Below, in pieces: positions 45,931 through 58,036 of a stretch of 64,000 nucleotides of DNA (position 1 is its first letter; the number at the start of each line of letters is the position of its first letter). The translations under genes and the position numbers were made by a program. The DNA comes from Otatea glauca. Its lineage: Eukaryota; Streptophyta; Magnoliopsida; Poales; Poaceae. The stretch lies in NCBI GenBank assembly GCA_036346275.1, contig CM070730.1, forward strand, positions 39,602,918 through 39,666,917. Reading direction: 5' to 3'. Below the pieces are notes generated by a model. The model was not told where the DNA came from and made no database searches. It saw only the letters and a program-made list of their open reading frames with translations.

Positions 45931-47900
45931 CTCGAAAATCTCGGGCTTTACCTTCCTTTATTCTATCTTTGATCTTAGCAAACTTCTTTATCCGACTTTT
46001 GCACTTTTTGATCCGATCCCCAAAGTTGGTTGAATCTCTAAAGCAAAGAATGTAACCTTCCTCCACTAATTCCAAATTCAAACGCTGAAATTCCATGCGA
46101 AGAGCAGGTTGACCTTCTTGAATCATCAAATTATTGCAATAGCTCTTCCGCTTAAGGCATCGGCAACTACATTAGCCTTGCCAGATGGTAATGTATTCCC
46201 ACATCATAATCCTTTATTAATTCTAACCATCTTCTTTGTCTTAAGTTGAGGTCCGCTTGAGTGAAGATATACTTCAAACTCTTATGATCCGTGAAGATCT
46301 CACAATGATTCCCAATGAGATAATGCCTCCACAACTTTAGTGCATGCACCACTACACCATTTCCAAGTCATGGGTTGATAGTTTTCTCATGTGGTCGCAA
46401 TTGCCGTGAGGCGATGCAACTACTTTGCCTTCTTGCATCAAGACACATCCAAGACCCTGCCTTGAAGCATCACAGAAAATCTCAAAGTTCTTCCAATATT
46501 TGGTAAAATGAGCATCGGGCCGAGGTCACTTTTCTTTAATTCCTCAAAACTTTGCTCACAAGCTTCGCACTATTCAAACTTCTTTTCCTTCTTCAAAGAA
46601 TCGGGTAAGCGGTCTTGCAATCTTTGAAAATCCTTCTATGAATCTTCGTAGTATCCGCTAAACCAAGAAAACTTCGATATCGTGCATCGACTTGGGTTGC
46701 CTCCAATCAAGTACACCTTTCACTTTTTCGTGGTCTACCGAGACACCTCCAAAGAAATTATATGACCTAAGAAAGCAACTTCTTTCAACCAAAACTCACA
46801 CTTGCTTAACTTAGCATATAACCGATGATTCTGAGCTTTTCTAACACCATCCTCAAGTGACCTTCATGTTCTACTTCATCTTTAGAATAGATAAGAATAT
46901 CATCTATGAATACTACCACAAACTTGTCCAAGTATTCCATAAATACTTTATTCATCAAGTTCATAAAATAGGTCGTGCATTGGTCGCACTAAATGACATA
47001 ACTGTGAACTCATATAATCCATATCGTAGCAAAAGTCGTCTTCTAATATCTTGTGACCTTATTTTCAATCGATGGTATCCGGATCAAGATCGATCTTGGA
47101 GAAAATACATGCTCCTTTTAATCGATCAAACAGTCATCAATCCCGGGCAACGGTACTTGTTCTTGATTGTGACTTCATTCGTGGCTCTATAATCCACGCA
47201 CAAGCGCAAAGTATTATCCTTCTTCTTTACAAAAGAATCGGCGCCCCCAAGGTGACGAACTTGGACGAACGATCCTTTTCTTGCAATTCCTCAACTGCTT
47301 CTTCATCTCAAGAAGTTCATTAGCCGCATACGGAAGGTCTCTTGAAATTGGAGCCGCATCAGGGGCCTAGCTCTATGACGAACTCTACATCTCGATCAAA
47401 GCGCATACCCGCAAATCTTCAGAAATACATCCGATATTCTTGCACCACAGCACACTTTCCAAAGTTGCTTCTTTTAAACTGCTCAAAGCGCACTTCTTAC
47501 TTGCGCACTCATCGTGCATATACTCCACTCGAATGCCTTCAATTGGTGAGGGTGATGGCTCTCATCGCACAATCTATTTGACCTTTATATCTGGTTAACC
47601 AATCCATCCCTAGGATGACATCTATTCCTTTAGAATCCAAGATGATAAGATTCGCTAGGAATTCTACCCCATTGATTTTTATGGTTGCACTTGGGCATAT
47701 CAACTAGTTCTCAATTCTTTTCCGGTGAATGAACTATCATAGGGCTCTTAAGGGTAAAGGTTTCCAACCAAATTGCTCAACAAAACTCTTCGATATAAAA
47801 GAATGCGATGCTCCGTAATCAAATAATGCCGAGGCGTGTATTGAGTTAACAAGGAACTTACCCAAAACCACATCCGATGCCTCCCGAGCTTCTTCGCGGT
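45931..47900 (-). pseudogene. Gypsy-3 RNase H, reverse transcriptase and protease, heavily broken
   Basis: RNase H is readable at 46167-46352: [15 protein letters not shown], then [20 protein letters not shown]. Connector pieces lie at 45926-46129. Through 46360-47400 the plus strand is recognisable as the complement of Gypsy reverse transcriptase DNA by comparison with 32330-33420 (for example the AAGAATATCATCTATGAA stretch near 46895, the FIDD region), but many 1-6 base deletions leave no long frame. 47580-47800 corresponds to the protease region. This is the most indel-damaged coding stretch of the window. Confidence 0.75.
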
Positions 47901-49081
47901 CACATGGTTGACACGCCCTCTTCCAAAAGATTGCGGAGCTCTTGGCGTCTGGGCGTTCCACGACCTTGTCCTTGCGTAGGAGCTCCGCGGAATTGGATCC
48001 CAAGTTGAACGGCACCGGGTCACTTGTCGACGCTTCGAGGACAAGCATCGCATAATGTCCCATCCGTGACAATGAAAACACCGATCCTCGCAGATTTGAA
48101 TTCCTTTTGTCGCTGACCACCGGCATTGTTCTCGGGGTCCTTGAGCGATTGGGCGCGGTCCAGAATTAGGAGTACGGGGTGCTCCTTGAACAGGTGTTCT
48201 GTTGGCTTGCTGAGGCTGAAAGCGCTGACGAGAACCACTCGCTCCATGCTGAGCCTGGAATGCCATCCTTCTCTTGCGGGACTCCCGCTGTTGGCGTTGA
48301 GCATCCTCTTGCACTAGTGCCTTGTTCACCATATGCTGAAAATTCGGAAAATCCAAAGCAACTAGTTGCACCTTGATGTCAGGGTCAAGTCCCTCCATGA
48401 ACCTCCGATCTTGGCACTTTCAAGAGCTACATCTTCTCGTGCATACCTTGACAACTGGGTAAACCGTTAAGATACTTAGAAACACTGTTTCGATGCAACT
48501 TATAAACTCTCTTTTCTTCATTTCAATAATGCCAAGAGCACATGAGCAAGACGGAAAGCTTCGAGAATTCCTCCCACGTTATAGTTTGAGCATTCGATGG
48601 GCAAGATGTAAATTATCCCACCAAGTAGCAATACTCCTTTTAATTGATGACTCAGAGAGAACCTTTTCACGGTCATCACACCGAGCCAATCGAGCTTTTT
48701 CTCCACATCTCTTAACCACCATCCGCTTCCAAGAGTTCACCGCTCCCGTGAAGGTAGGCGGTCTAGTTCTCATGAACTCTCCAAGCTTAGATCGGGCGGC
48801 ATCACCGTATCGCGGTGGTCGGCCGCGGATTGTTTACTATATTCGAGCAAGGGCTTGCAACAATCAAGCCGCATCGCCATCATCTCGCCGGATATCTCGC
48901 AATCGGGGTTGGACTGGTGGCGCGGGCGGTGGCACTTGCCGATCTTGAACATCCTGTTGCTCTTGTGGCTCGCTCGACTACCACCACGACCACGACCTCC
49001 AACACGACCTCCTCTCGCGACCAGCTCCACGACCTCTTCCTTGACCTTCCATCCAAGCAACGGCCAGGACAAAGTTAGCAA
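47901..49081 (-). pseudogene. Gypsy-3 gag, broken
   Basis: MEGLDPDIKVQLVALDFPNF, then MVNKALVQEDAQRQQRESRK and AFQAQHGASGSRQRFQPQQA (47748-48398) are the C-terminal half of a Gypsy gag with a Gln/Pro-rich tail. A damaged zinc knuckle starts CFHCHG but loses its order after that. LMRTRPPTFTGAVNSWKR-like sequence at 48579-48773 is the N-terminal side, and a basic, Gly/Arg-rich stretch lies at 48930-49020. Frames do not connect. Gag starts only about 500 bp from the primer site, so there is no room for a leader frame like that of Gypsy-2. Confidence 0.7.
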
Positions 49082-49598
49082 TAGATCGAGGGAAAGAGCA
49101 AAAGATGAGAAGACTAGGAGGTAGCCATTCCAAGACCAAACAAGCTATAAAACCTCAAAAGAAAGGTGGTTGAAACACACCGCTAGGGCAAGTGTACAAC
49201 ACACCCAACAAACAAGCAACAAAAATTCTAATACACTTGAACTATACGCTGCTACACTAAAAGGGTGACATGCTCCAACACTATTGAGCACTATTAACTT
49301 ATCCTATAAGGTAGTCTTCTGATATACTCTTTGACGGCTTGATCATCTTCTTCCTTGATCCGGATTCTTGCGTAAGACTTGAGGCTTTGAGAAGTTTCAA
49401 GAGATAAGGTCAAATTAAAATTTTAAAATAATATTTCAAAGAAAGAAAAGGAGTAAGAACCTAAGAATAAGATGAGATGAGATAATCTATTTCACAAGAA
49501 TTCGCTGGTTTGATTTAGAAAATAATTTTGAAGTTCTTGCTAAGAAGACCAGACTAACTAGGGATGCGACCTACAATGATATGGCTCGATACCACCTC
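49082..49598 (-). other. Gypsy-3 leader and degraded primer-binding site
   Basis: A leader without credible coding capacity, parts of which match the Gypsy-2 leader at 36155-36245 (GAAAATAATTTTG, CTAACTAGGG..CGACCTA). The primer site complement is TGGCTCGATACCA (49582-49594), one base shorter than TGGCTCTGATACCA. Confidence 0.7.
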
Positions 49599-52455
49599 TG
49601 TCGGGACCGGATTTCCAACCAACCCTCTGTATAACCTGTGCTAGTCCAGAAAAGCTAGCACACACAAAGGAAAACAATGATGCCAACACATCCATATCAC
49701 GAAGCAAGTAATATTAATTAAGCAAAAGAATATTAGCCTTATGGCCAATTATTACAAATAAGAAGCATCATAGCTTGAGTTCAATAAGAAACAATGAAAC
49801 GAAATAACAAAGAAAAAGTAAGTAAGCCCATCCATTTGCCCAACAGTAATCGATCGGGTTCGCCCTAGCATTCCGGACGCTTTCATCATAACCACAAGCG
49901 TAGAAATCGTAGTCACCTTCAAACTCGCGAACTCTTCCGTGGAAAGTTGGGGATGTTGCAAGGGTGAGCACAAAATGTACTCCGCAAGTCTTGGAAACAT
50001 AATGCATGATAACTATATGCAAGGCTAAACAATTGAAGGCATAATATGGCTCTTTTAGCATAAAGCAAAGTTTAATCAGAATACCAATAGTAATTTCATA
50101 AAGCATCATTTGAACAAAATGTAATAGCATAGTAATTGAATTTGATATGACAATTAAAGCGTGTTCCATCTACCCGACCGCTCCATCCGCCAAACCATAA
50201 CCCGAGAGTTCCATCCGCTTCTGATTCCCAAACCATCATTTTCCTTTGAAACAAAACCATAAAATCTACAATGTGCAAGCGCACTCGCCGCCCTTGACCG
50301 TGGGCACGGCTACTTAAGTAGTTTTAACTCATGAGTGTGTACACTTTACCCACAAGACATGATCGACTCTTGTTGCCATGCACTTAACACACTTCCTTTG
50401 GTGTGTCGGCAGAGAGATCATGACAAGGCCTTTACAATGCACAACCCCACTATTAACCTCGCCCGCTAAGGTTTCACCGTTAGGGTTCTAGCCGCCAAAG
50501 ATGTGAAGCCCCTCTTGCGCCGCCAACATCCGCACTCACCAACCGCGGCTTAATAATGAGACGCACAAATTATTTAGCCAGTCGCACTCCATATAGACTT
50601 GTGGTTGTACGGTAGTGCTCGGTCCATGGTAACACACGCTCGGTCCTTAATTGACTAGGGTGGAACATTCACATACCAAGGTCTCGTGCTTCGCACCCGC
50701 CAAACATCCATCCGCCTGGCCTAAACCATTTCCACTTTATTTTACTTAAACCACAGCAGCAACACCAATTGCCGTGACTTTCACAAATAAGTTTAAACAA
50801 CATTTGAAATGATTCCCATATTGGCACAATACCAAACGCTTAAGTCGACTAAGCAATTCTACCGCTCCATGCTAATCTACTGGATATCACCAAATAAAAT
50901 AGCTAGTATATATCATCTAGGTGTCAAAGGTTCAACATGATCAATACCAATGAGGGTAATACAATTTCGTATTTAACTATATTCTAAAACTATGTTTAAA
51001 GTACATTGCATAAAGTAAGCATGCATAATTTAAAACAATATAGGCATTTTGTAAAATTTGGGATCAATATGTTCAAGGAAGACTTGCCTTCACGCCTCTT
51101 GCCGGTTCTACCTCGATTGTTGATTCGATCGATCTTCGATCGCTCTGCCTACACGCTAAACGAGGCAAATAAATAAAACAAATTCAAATAAAATTCAAAA
51201 ATTGAAAAGAATGGTACTGGAAGATAGATCTCGAATTTAGATGAATTTAGAAATTTGAATCACTCGAATCGAGCTCGAACGAAGGAGAACGGGCTCGTAA
51301 GATTCCCTGATCGTAAAATCGAGAGGTCGACACGTGGCAAAGACGTGATTGGTCGGAATTTTGGGTTTTCGAAAATCGTAAAAGAAAAAGAATGCCGCCG
51401 ACACGTGGGGCCCACGCTGCTGCTGGCTCGGTCCACGGTGAACCGGAGCACCGAGGAGAGGGATGCCGCGTGGCGACTGCTAACGTGGCGACCACGCGGG
51501 CTTAGGGCCGACGTGGTCGGGCCACGGGCGTGACGCGCACGCACGCAAGACGGGAACAAGGCGGCGATGACGCGACGCCGAGACGAGGCGACGCGCCCGA
51601 CGGGCCGCCCACGCGGCGGCATCGGCGGCCGGGCGATCGAACTACCGAGACGCGCGCGGGCATCGGCAAAGCACGGCGGCGGCGCAAGACACCGGAGGCG
51701 GAGAAGACGGCGCCGCTGAGGGGGAAAAACGCGACGAGGGGGCGCCGGGTTAGGGGCAAAAGAAAGAGGGCGGCGCGGGGAGTTCGGCGAGACCAAAATA
51801 AGCGCCGGAGACTCACCGGCGAGGAAGAAAAGCGGCGAGAAGCGCCGGGCGGCGGCGGAACTTCAATGAGCGAGATCTCCACGACGGAGGCGTCTCGGGC
51901 GCGGCTTGAGGCGGCGGTGCAACATGAGAGGCGAACTCGGCCGGGTCCTCGGCTTTAAATAGCCTCGAGGCGGGCGTGGCACGGACGCCAAAACGGCGCT
52001 GCGTTCTATTGTTTCGCGGCGCTTGGCGGGCGACGCGGCAAGATCCTCGCCGCCCACGTGGCGCGACGGGGCCACATGAGCAGTCAAGCTAGGTCGGGCG
52101 AGGTGCGGCGGGCTGTCATGAAAAGAAACGGGCCGGCGAAGATTTGGCCCGCGGAGGATTTTTCAAAATAAAAACCTTTTTCGAATTAAGAAAATTCCAG
52201 AAATTCAAATAAAAGCAAATAAATCCAAATAAATAGCAAATAAATTCGGAAAAATCGCCAAAAATACAGAAAAATTCCTTGCAGCATAATGAAGCCAACA
52301 AAAATTTAAAATCTTATGTTTGATGAATAGATTAGTCAAATTAAATCTTTTTATAAATAGAAAATTCAAATTAAGCTGAAATTAATTCAAAAAAATTGCA
52401 AATGGTGAATTTTGAAATTCAAACATTCTAAAATCCAAATTTTTGGAATGTTACA
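49599..52455 (-). repeat. Gypsy-3 5' LTR
   Basis: Pairs with 41801-44561. Dyad block at 50298-50321, GACACGTGG arm near 51399, GGCTTTAAATAGCC near 51950. Its first line already lacks bases relative to the partner (TTTCCAACCAACCC against TTTCCAAATCCGAACCC). Confidence 0.9.
50298..50321 (-). promoter_or_regulatory. Conserved LTR palindrome block
   Basis: CCGTGGGCACGG followed by CTACTTAAGTAG, identical to 42508-42531, although the surrounding LTR sequence differs by several indels. Confidence 0.7.
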
Positions 52456-52460
52456 AGGAG

Positions 52461-52602
52461 CAAGATCATCCGTTTTTACAAAGTCCAGTGGAGCAATCAT
52501 TCAGAAGAGGAAGCAACTTGGGAGCGAGAAGAGGATCTGAAGTCCGAGTTTCCCCACCTATTCTCTAGCCAGCCTGAATCTCGGGGTCGAGATTCCATTT
52601 AA
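52461..52602 (+). pseudogene. Gypsy-P pol C-terminal end
   Basis: Continues Gypsy-P pol after the Gypsy-3 insertion: FYKVQWSNHSEEEATWEREE, then DLKSEFPHLFSSQPESRGRD and a TAA stop at 52600-52602. The VQWSNH..EATWE block is the chromodomain-like tail, matching Gypsy-2 near 30390-30440. The segment itself is open. Confidence 0.8.
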
Positions 52603-52613
52603 GGGGGGAGGTT
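52603..52613 (+). other. Gypsy-P polypurine tract
   Basis: GGGGGGAGGTT immediately precedes the 3' LTR, just after the pol stop codon. Confidence 0.85.
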
Positions 52614-52922
52614 TGTAACATCCCAAAATTTGAGCTTTGGAATGTTTGAATTCAAAAATGAACTATTTGCATTTCTTTGAATTAATTCCACCTTAATTTG
52701 AATTTTCCATAAATGAAAGGATTTAATTTGGCTAAACCATTCATCAAACCTTAATTTGAGTTGGGTTCCTTGTGCTCCAAGGAATTTTTCTGTATTTTTG
52801 GGGATTTTTCTGAATTTATTTGATATTTATTTGAATTTATTTGATGTTATTCGAATTTCTGGATATTTCTTAAATCGGAAAATAATTTTATTTTCAAAAA
52901 AAAAAGCCTCTCGGGCCGAATC

Positions 52923-52930
52923 TATAAAAG
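52923..52930 (+). promoter_or_regulatory. Putative LTR TATA box
   Basis: TATAAAAG at the upstream edge of the GC-rich block, in the position seen in sister LTRs. Confidence 0.5.
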
Positions 52931-53498
52931 CCGTGTCGCGCGCCTCCCGAGGATCGCCTCGCACCGCCGCTTCTTTTGCCCCCTTTCTCGCCGTCCGTAG
53001 CGCCGCCGTTGCTCCGTGCGTCCTCGCCGAAGTTTCTCGCCGTGCCCGACGCCTTCCGCCGCCTTTTTCTTCGCCGTCGGTGCGTCTCCGCCGCAGCCGT
53101 TGGTCTCTTCGCATTCTCGCGATCGTCTTCTCCCGCTCGCCTTGCCCCGCACCCGATCCGCCACCTTTCGCCGCTTGTCGGCCCGTCTTCCTCGCCTCCG
53201 AAGGTCGCGTCGTCGCCTCGCCGTCGTCCTCCGTCGAGGGATCGAGGCCGTCCAATCTCCAGCCGACGCGCCGGATCGTGTCGTGTCATCGCTTCGCCCG
53301 CGCCCCGCTTCTGGCCGTCCGATCCGGCCTCTCGCCAGATGCATGACGCGTGGCCCGTCCGCGTCTCATTGCGTCGGCCGCCGCTGGCTACCGCCACCGT
53401 CCGCCACGCGCGTCACCGACGCAAGCGCCGACATTAGCCGTGCGCCGGGTGCACGGTGAACTGAGCCGCGCCGTGGACCGAGTCCACCGTGAACCCGA

Positions 53499-53506
53499 TG
53501 ACGTCA
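53499..53506. promoter_or_regulatory. TGACGTCA bZIP-type site in Gypsy-P LTR
   Basis: The octamer lies in CGATGACGTCAGCGTTGCAC. It is the counterpart of 20700 and 55671 in Gypsy-2 LTRs. Confidence 0.5.
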
Positions 53507-54610
53507 GCGTTGCACAATAAATCGCTTTTTCAGTACAAAAATAAATCCAGAAATTCAGATTTTCTGTATTTTCTCTGAATTTAATTTTCCAGAAGCTCGT
53601 TCTCCCTCATACGAACTCCGATTGAGGCGATTGAAGTTTCTAAATTTTTCTAAAATCAAGATCTATCTTCCAGAGCCATTTATTTTCAGTTTTGAGCTTG
53701 TTTGAGTCTCTGTTTTGTATTTATTTGGTTTCGTGGCTTTCTTTTCCGGTAGACGCTAATTCCGAGGGAGCGAACGAAGACTTCGAAGACCAAGATTCAG
53801 CACTAGATCAGCAAGGCAAGTCGTAACCTTTGATCATATTGATCCTATGTTTGCAAAGTAATTAATTTTATACACTTGCATGCTATTTTGTGTATCAATG
53901 CTTATTTAATGGGAGTATATGTATACCTAGTTGATATTATGCCACCCTGATTAGTTGTATGCCATGTATCCATTGCTAGACCTAGGTTGGGACATTACTA
54001 GTTGGACATAATCATTATACCAACATTGGGTTATCGTAGCTATGCTTAGACATGCTTACATATACGTTGGGATTCATGTCACATGTGAATAATGTTAATA
54101 TTGACTTAATGAGATATTGAATCGTGGCCGTTAGCCACTGTAGTAAAATTTGTTGTACCATGGCAGGGTTTACCATTGGTCTTGGTTGAACGAATTGTTT
54201 TCCCTCGAGCAAGTGATCGTGAAGTAAAGGGGGTGCTTTCTAGCACATTGGGATGTGGATGTCTTGCCTGAGACAACATAAGGACTTAATCTTGTGCGCC
54301 ATTGAACTGGGCCTAACCGCATTACCACATGTCCGAATGGGGCGCATCTAGTGATTAATTTGCAATGTCTAGTCTTGAGTACTGCTAGTTGGTGGTGTGG
54401 GTTCCGGGATGGACGGGTAGATTCGCAAGGCGCAAGAGGGGGCCCTAATGGGCGAAACTTTAGCAGGCAGTACCGAGTTTAGATAGTGCATTGTAAAGGC
54501 TTTGTCATGATATCTCTGCGACACACCGAAGGAAGTGTGTTAAGATCGATTGCACAAAGAGATGATCATGTCTTGTGGGTAAAGTTGTACAACCTATGCA
54601 GAGTGTAAAA

Positions 54611-54634
54611 CTATTCGAATAGCCGCGTCCGCGG
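54611..54634 (+). promoter_or_regulatory. Conserved LTR palindrome block, covarying arms
   Basis: CTATTCGAATAG (perfect palindrome) followed by CCGCGTCCGCGG. The second repeat keeps 5-bp arms, although CCGTG/CACGG of the other families has become CCGCG/CGCGG. Confidence 0.7.
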
Positions 54635-56394
54635 TCATGGACAAAGCCCGGGAATTTCACACGGGGTATAGAGTTTACATGAGTGGTGGAATGTGGAATT
54701 GTTGGGTTGTGAACGGGGAGTTCACTGTTGTTTTGTTGTCTATCTTTGATCTACCAGTTATTTATTTATGTTTTCATAAATATGCTTTCAATCTATTTAT
54801 TGTATTTCAAATCAAGTATTGCTTTCTGCAAATGAACTATATAGCCATCCTTGTCAAGCCGTGCATAAATATATTGCATCAATTTCCGACGGCTTGCTGA
54901 GTACTTTTTGTACTCACGGCTTTATGCCCTTGTTGATCAGTTGCTGAAGGAGATAATGAATCTCATGAGGAGGAATTCTATGAAGACTACGTGGATTAGG
55001 AAGGCGTTCCTCACACGATTGACTGTGGCATGTCGAATGGTTCAAGTTATCTTTTTCGCTGCAATAGTTTTTGTTTCTTAAGCCCTTAAGGCATAATGGT
55101 GTAAACATTGACCATAAGGTCGTTTGCTTTATTTAATAATAATTTGTTTCTTCTTAGTTAATTCGTTGTATGGAATGATATTTCATCTATGTTTCCACTG
55201 TGTGCACTAGCGTGATCCTGGACTAGTGCAGTATACATAGAGGGTTTCGGATTTGCAAATCCGGGTTCCGACAATTTAAAAGACAAAATAGCAATTTAGT
55301 GAAATTCGGTGCAACATGATCAAAGCACAACTTGCCTTGGAGTAGCTGCTGGTCTTGCTCTGAGCTTGGGTCTTGAAGCGATGAATCTTCCTCCGGATCA
55401 CCGAGCAATTCAACGTCTACGCGAAACGATGCTAAAATAGCAAATAAACACCATAACAGAGAGCAACTAAGCTCTAAAAATAAAATAAAATTCACCAATA
55501 AATAGATCTTGATTTTACAAATTTTTAGAAATTTGAATCACTCAAATCCGAGTTAAAATGCAAAAGATATAGCCTTTTGAAGTTTTGAATAGATACTGAA
55601 ATACAGAAAATAGAATTTCCGATTTTCCCGAAATATTTTTCTATTGAAAAAGATTTTTATTGCGCAACGCTGACGTCAGCCCTGGCTCGAGCCAATCAGG
55701 CGCTGACACGTCACCTGGCGCACAGACCCGGTCCACGGAACCGCCTCTGGTCCACCGTGGACGCGGCTCACGGTGCCTCGCGCCCCGTGCCCCGCGCCCG
55801 ACACGCGGCGCGCATCTGCGAGAGGATCCGATGGCTAGCGAACTACACTAACGTGGCACTATCCTAACCGCTCATCTTAGATCTAACGGTCCATCTTACC
55901 GGAGAGGTTCACTGCTGATGAGGATGACGCGGCGCGATCTGGACGGTCCGACGAGGATCCAATGGTCGCGCTGGTTCAAGCATCGCGCGGATTGGCACCG
56001 GAGCGGAGGAAGACGACCACCCCAACGGCGTTTCAGCGCGACTCCGGCGAGAAGAAGTGGCGGCCTCGACGCGTCTTGGAACGGCGACCCCGGATCTGGA
56101 ACCGATTCGGCGGAAGGAGGCTCAACGGCGACGGAACGGCGCAAAAACTCGCGGCGGCGCTTCAAAGAACTACGACGAGCTCGTGAGCGGCGACAGCTAC
56201 GAAACAAGCGAAGAGGCTAGTGCTACTGGCTGCGCAAGGTGACGAGGAACATCGGCATGCGCGCAGGGAAGGAAACCCTAAGCAACCCGCGGCGGAGACG
56301 GCTCGTGGCGGCGAACTCGGAAACCGAATCAGAGACAACGACCGAGAGCCGTCCGATCCGCAACGAGCGACCACGATTAGATCTCGACCGATCC

Positions 56395-58036
56395 TGAAGG
56401 ACCGAGATAGCGAACAGAGGGGGGGTGAATGGTCGCAAATAAATTTTCCCCCAAAATACTCCAACAAAAGCCTCGACAAGATCGCTCAAAGAAAATCGTG
56501 AAAAACCCGAAAAAATAGACAACTATGTGTACACCAAGCTTGCATGGATAAGTACCATAAAATATGTGGGGATTTTTGAGTCACAATCCTGGTTGTCTAG
56601 TGTCCAAGATAAAGAGGAATCAATCCAACTCTTGCTTTTAGAGAGAACATCAATTCAAATCACAAAAGTCACTTTCAGAAAAGCAAAAGCAGAATTTCCA
56701 GAACTTGTCCTCAATTTGAACAGGAGGTTGGTGGGTTTCTGCAACTCACATAATTTTGAGAATTTTTCTCCCTATGAGAATCAGAGTCTTGAAGAACTCC
56801 ACCAAATTTTTACTCAAAAAGCCTTACAGAAAAAACAGGAACAATTGAAGAACACAGTCAGTCAAGAACATCGAGCAGAAAGTTTAGGGCTCGGTTTTCA
56901 CCTCATGGCGCCCAAACCGGTGCGACAAGTGAACTGAAAACATTTTATACAGGTCGATATCAGAGTCCCGCACCTCCTCCAGAAAGAATCACTTAAAAAT
57001 GATTTTTCTATATTTTTATAAAAATCAAATACTAAATGCTGCGCAAAGAACAAGTTCTGAACAAAGTTGGAACTTGAAAGAAAAGATGTTCTCTACTCAA
57101 TCCAAGAGTGCAAAAGAGATGTAAAACCATATGAACACACTCAAAACATCCAAGATAAACAACATTTAGAAGGACGGGAGGCAAATCCAAATTGCGTGAA
57201 AGTAAATTGCGAGAATGTAATTGTGGGAAAGTAAATGCTGAATTTAAATTGCGTAAAGTAAAGACATAATGTAAATGTGTAAAATAAATTCAGAGATGGA
57301 TGGATAAAACTTTCATTTCTGGAAGGAGAGGTTACAAAGCCTCACTTTCATGTGGGCAAAGCTCAAAGGAGCATTCACAAACCTCAAAACCTTCAAGGGA
57401 TGGAGGCTACCGCTCCACCCCTATTTATACTACTCTTGGGCCACCTACCACCCTTGGATGAGTCCCTCAACCCTAGAGCACTCTTCTAAGGGCTAGGATT
57501 AACCCACACACACAGCCATACAAGGGCTAACCCAAAACCCACACACATACCGGGTTTTCTTGCACGGTTTTCAAAGCATACTACCTAGACCCGCTAACCT
57601 ATCAACTAGACCTCAATTTGACGGCCCTCATTGATCCACACGGCATCTAGCTAGCATCATCTCCTTCCCTTGTCTTCTTGACTTGCCCGGACTCCGTCTC
57701 CGATCATCTTCCGGTGATCTCCCAACCGTCTGGACCTCCGACGCTCCTCGCCTTGTCTTGGTCATCCTCCGCCTCACCATGACCTAGCACCGTCGCCCTG
57801 CAACCATCAAAGACAAGGAAAAACCTTTCATAGCAATGCCCACAATGATATGCAATAAACCCATCCAACTCATCACTACCGCGCCCATACGGCCGGTACT
57901 GTCACTCCTGGCAGAGACAACTCAAATTGTTTCATTTTGAAAATCAATCCAAATCAAACTCAAACTTCAGCACACCTTGCTCAAATAAAGTCAAATACTC
58001 ATCACAAACATGGATGGACCTCCACATGGTCCTTCA
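56395..58036 (-). mobile_element. Solo LTR of TGAAGGACC family (minus), TSD GATCC
   Basis: 1642 bp with TGAAGGACC..GGTCCTTCA ends and GATCC duplications at 56390-56394 and 58037-58041. CCCCTATTTATA near 57419 is the complement of the TATA box. It is an inverted copy of 15862-17452. The open frame at 56527-56937 inside it has no family motif. Confidence 0.8.

Larger units (their letters stand above)
41801..52455 (-). mobile_element. Gypsy-3, full-length but heavily degraded
   Basis: TGTCGGGACCGGATTTCC at 41801 and GGAATGTTACA at 52455, with perfect AGGAG duplications at 41796-41800 and 52456-52460 inside Gypsy-P pol. LTRs are 2761 and 2857 bp, the internal region about 5.0 kb. The LTRs are similar along their length but differ by many small indels. 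Coding order from high to low: gag, protease, reverse transcriptase, RNase H, integrase. Confidence 0.9.
37730..55273 (+). mobile_element. Gypsy-P, plus-strand element with Gypsy-3 inside
   Basis: TGTAACATCCCAAAATTTGAG at 37730 and GGGTTCCGACA at 55273, with perfect ATTTA duplications at 37725-37729 and 55274-55278. Contents: a truncated 5' LTR (to about 38182), direct joining to late gag, a largely open pol, the Gypsy-3 insertion, the pol end, polypurine tract and a full 3' LTR. The primer site and most of gag are deleted, so it could only have moved with help. Confidence 0.9.
52614..55273 (+). repeat. Gypsy-P 3' LTR
   Basis: 2660 bp, TGTAACATCCC to GGTTCCGACA. Contains TATAAAAG at 52923, a GC-rich block to about 53480 whose frames on both strands are shadows, TGACGTCA at 53499, the dyad block at 54611, and GCTGAGTACTTTTTGTACTC at 54895. 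Confidence 0.9.

Noticed and set aside
52756..53459. Frames of 140-196 codons, Arg/Ser-rich
   Set aside because: Inside the Gypsy-P 3' LTR; composition-driven, low complexity and present on both strands.
56527..56937. 136-codon plus-strand frame
   Set aside because: Lies within a solo LTR oriented the other way. The sister copy (16913-17131 region) does not keep the frame.
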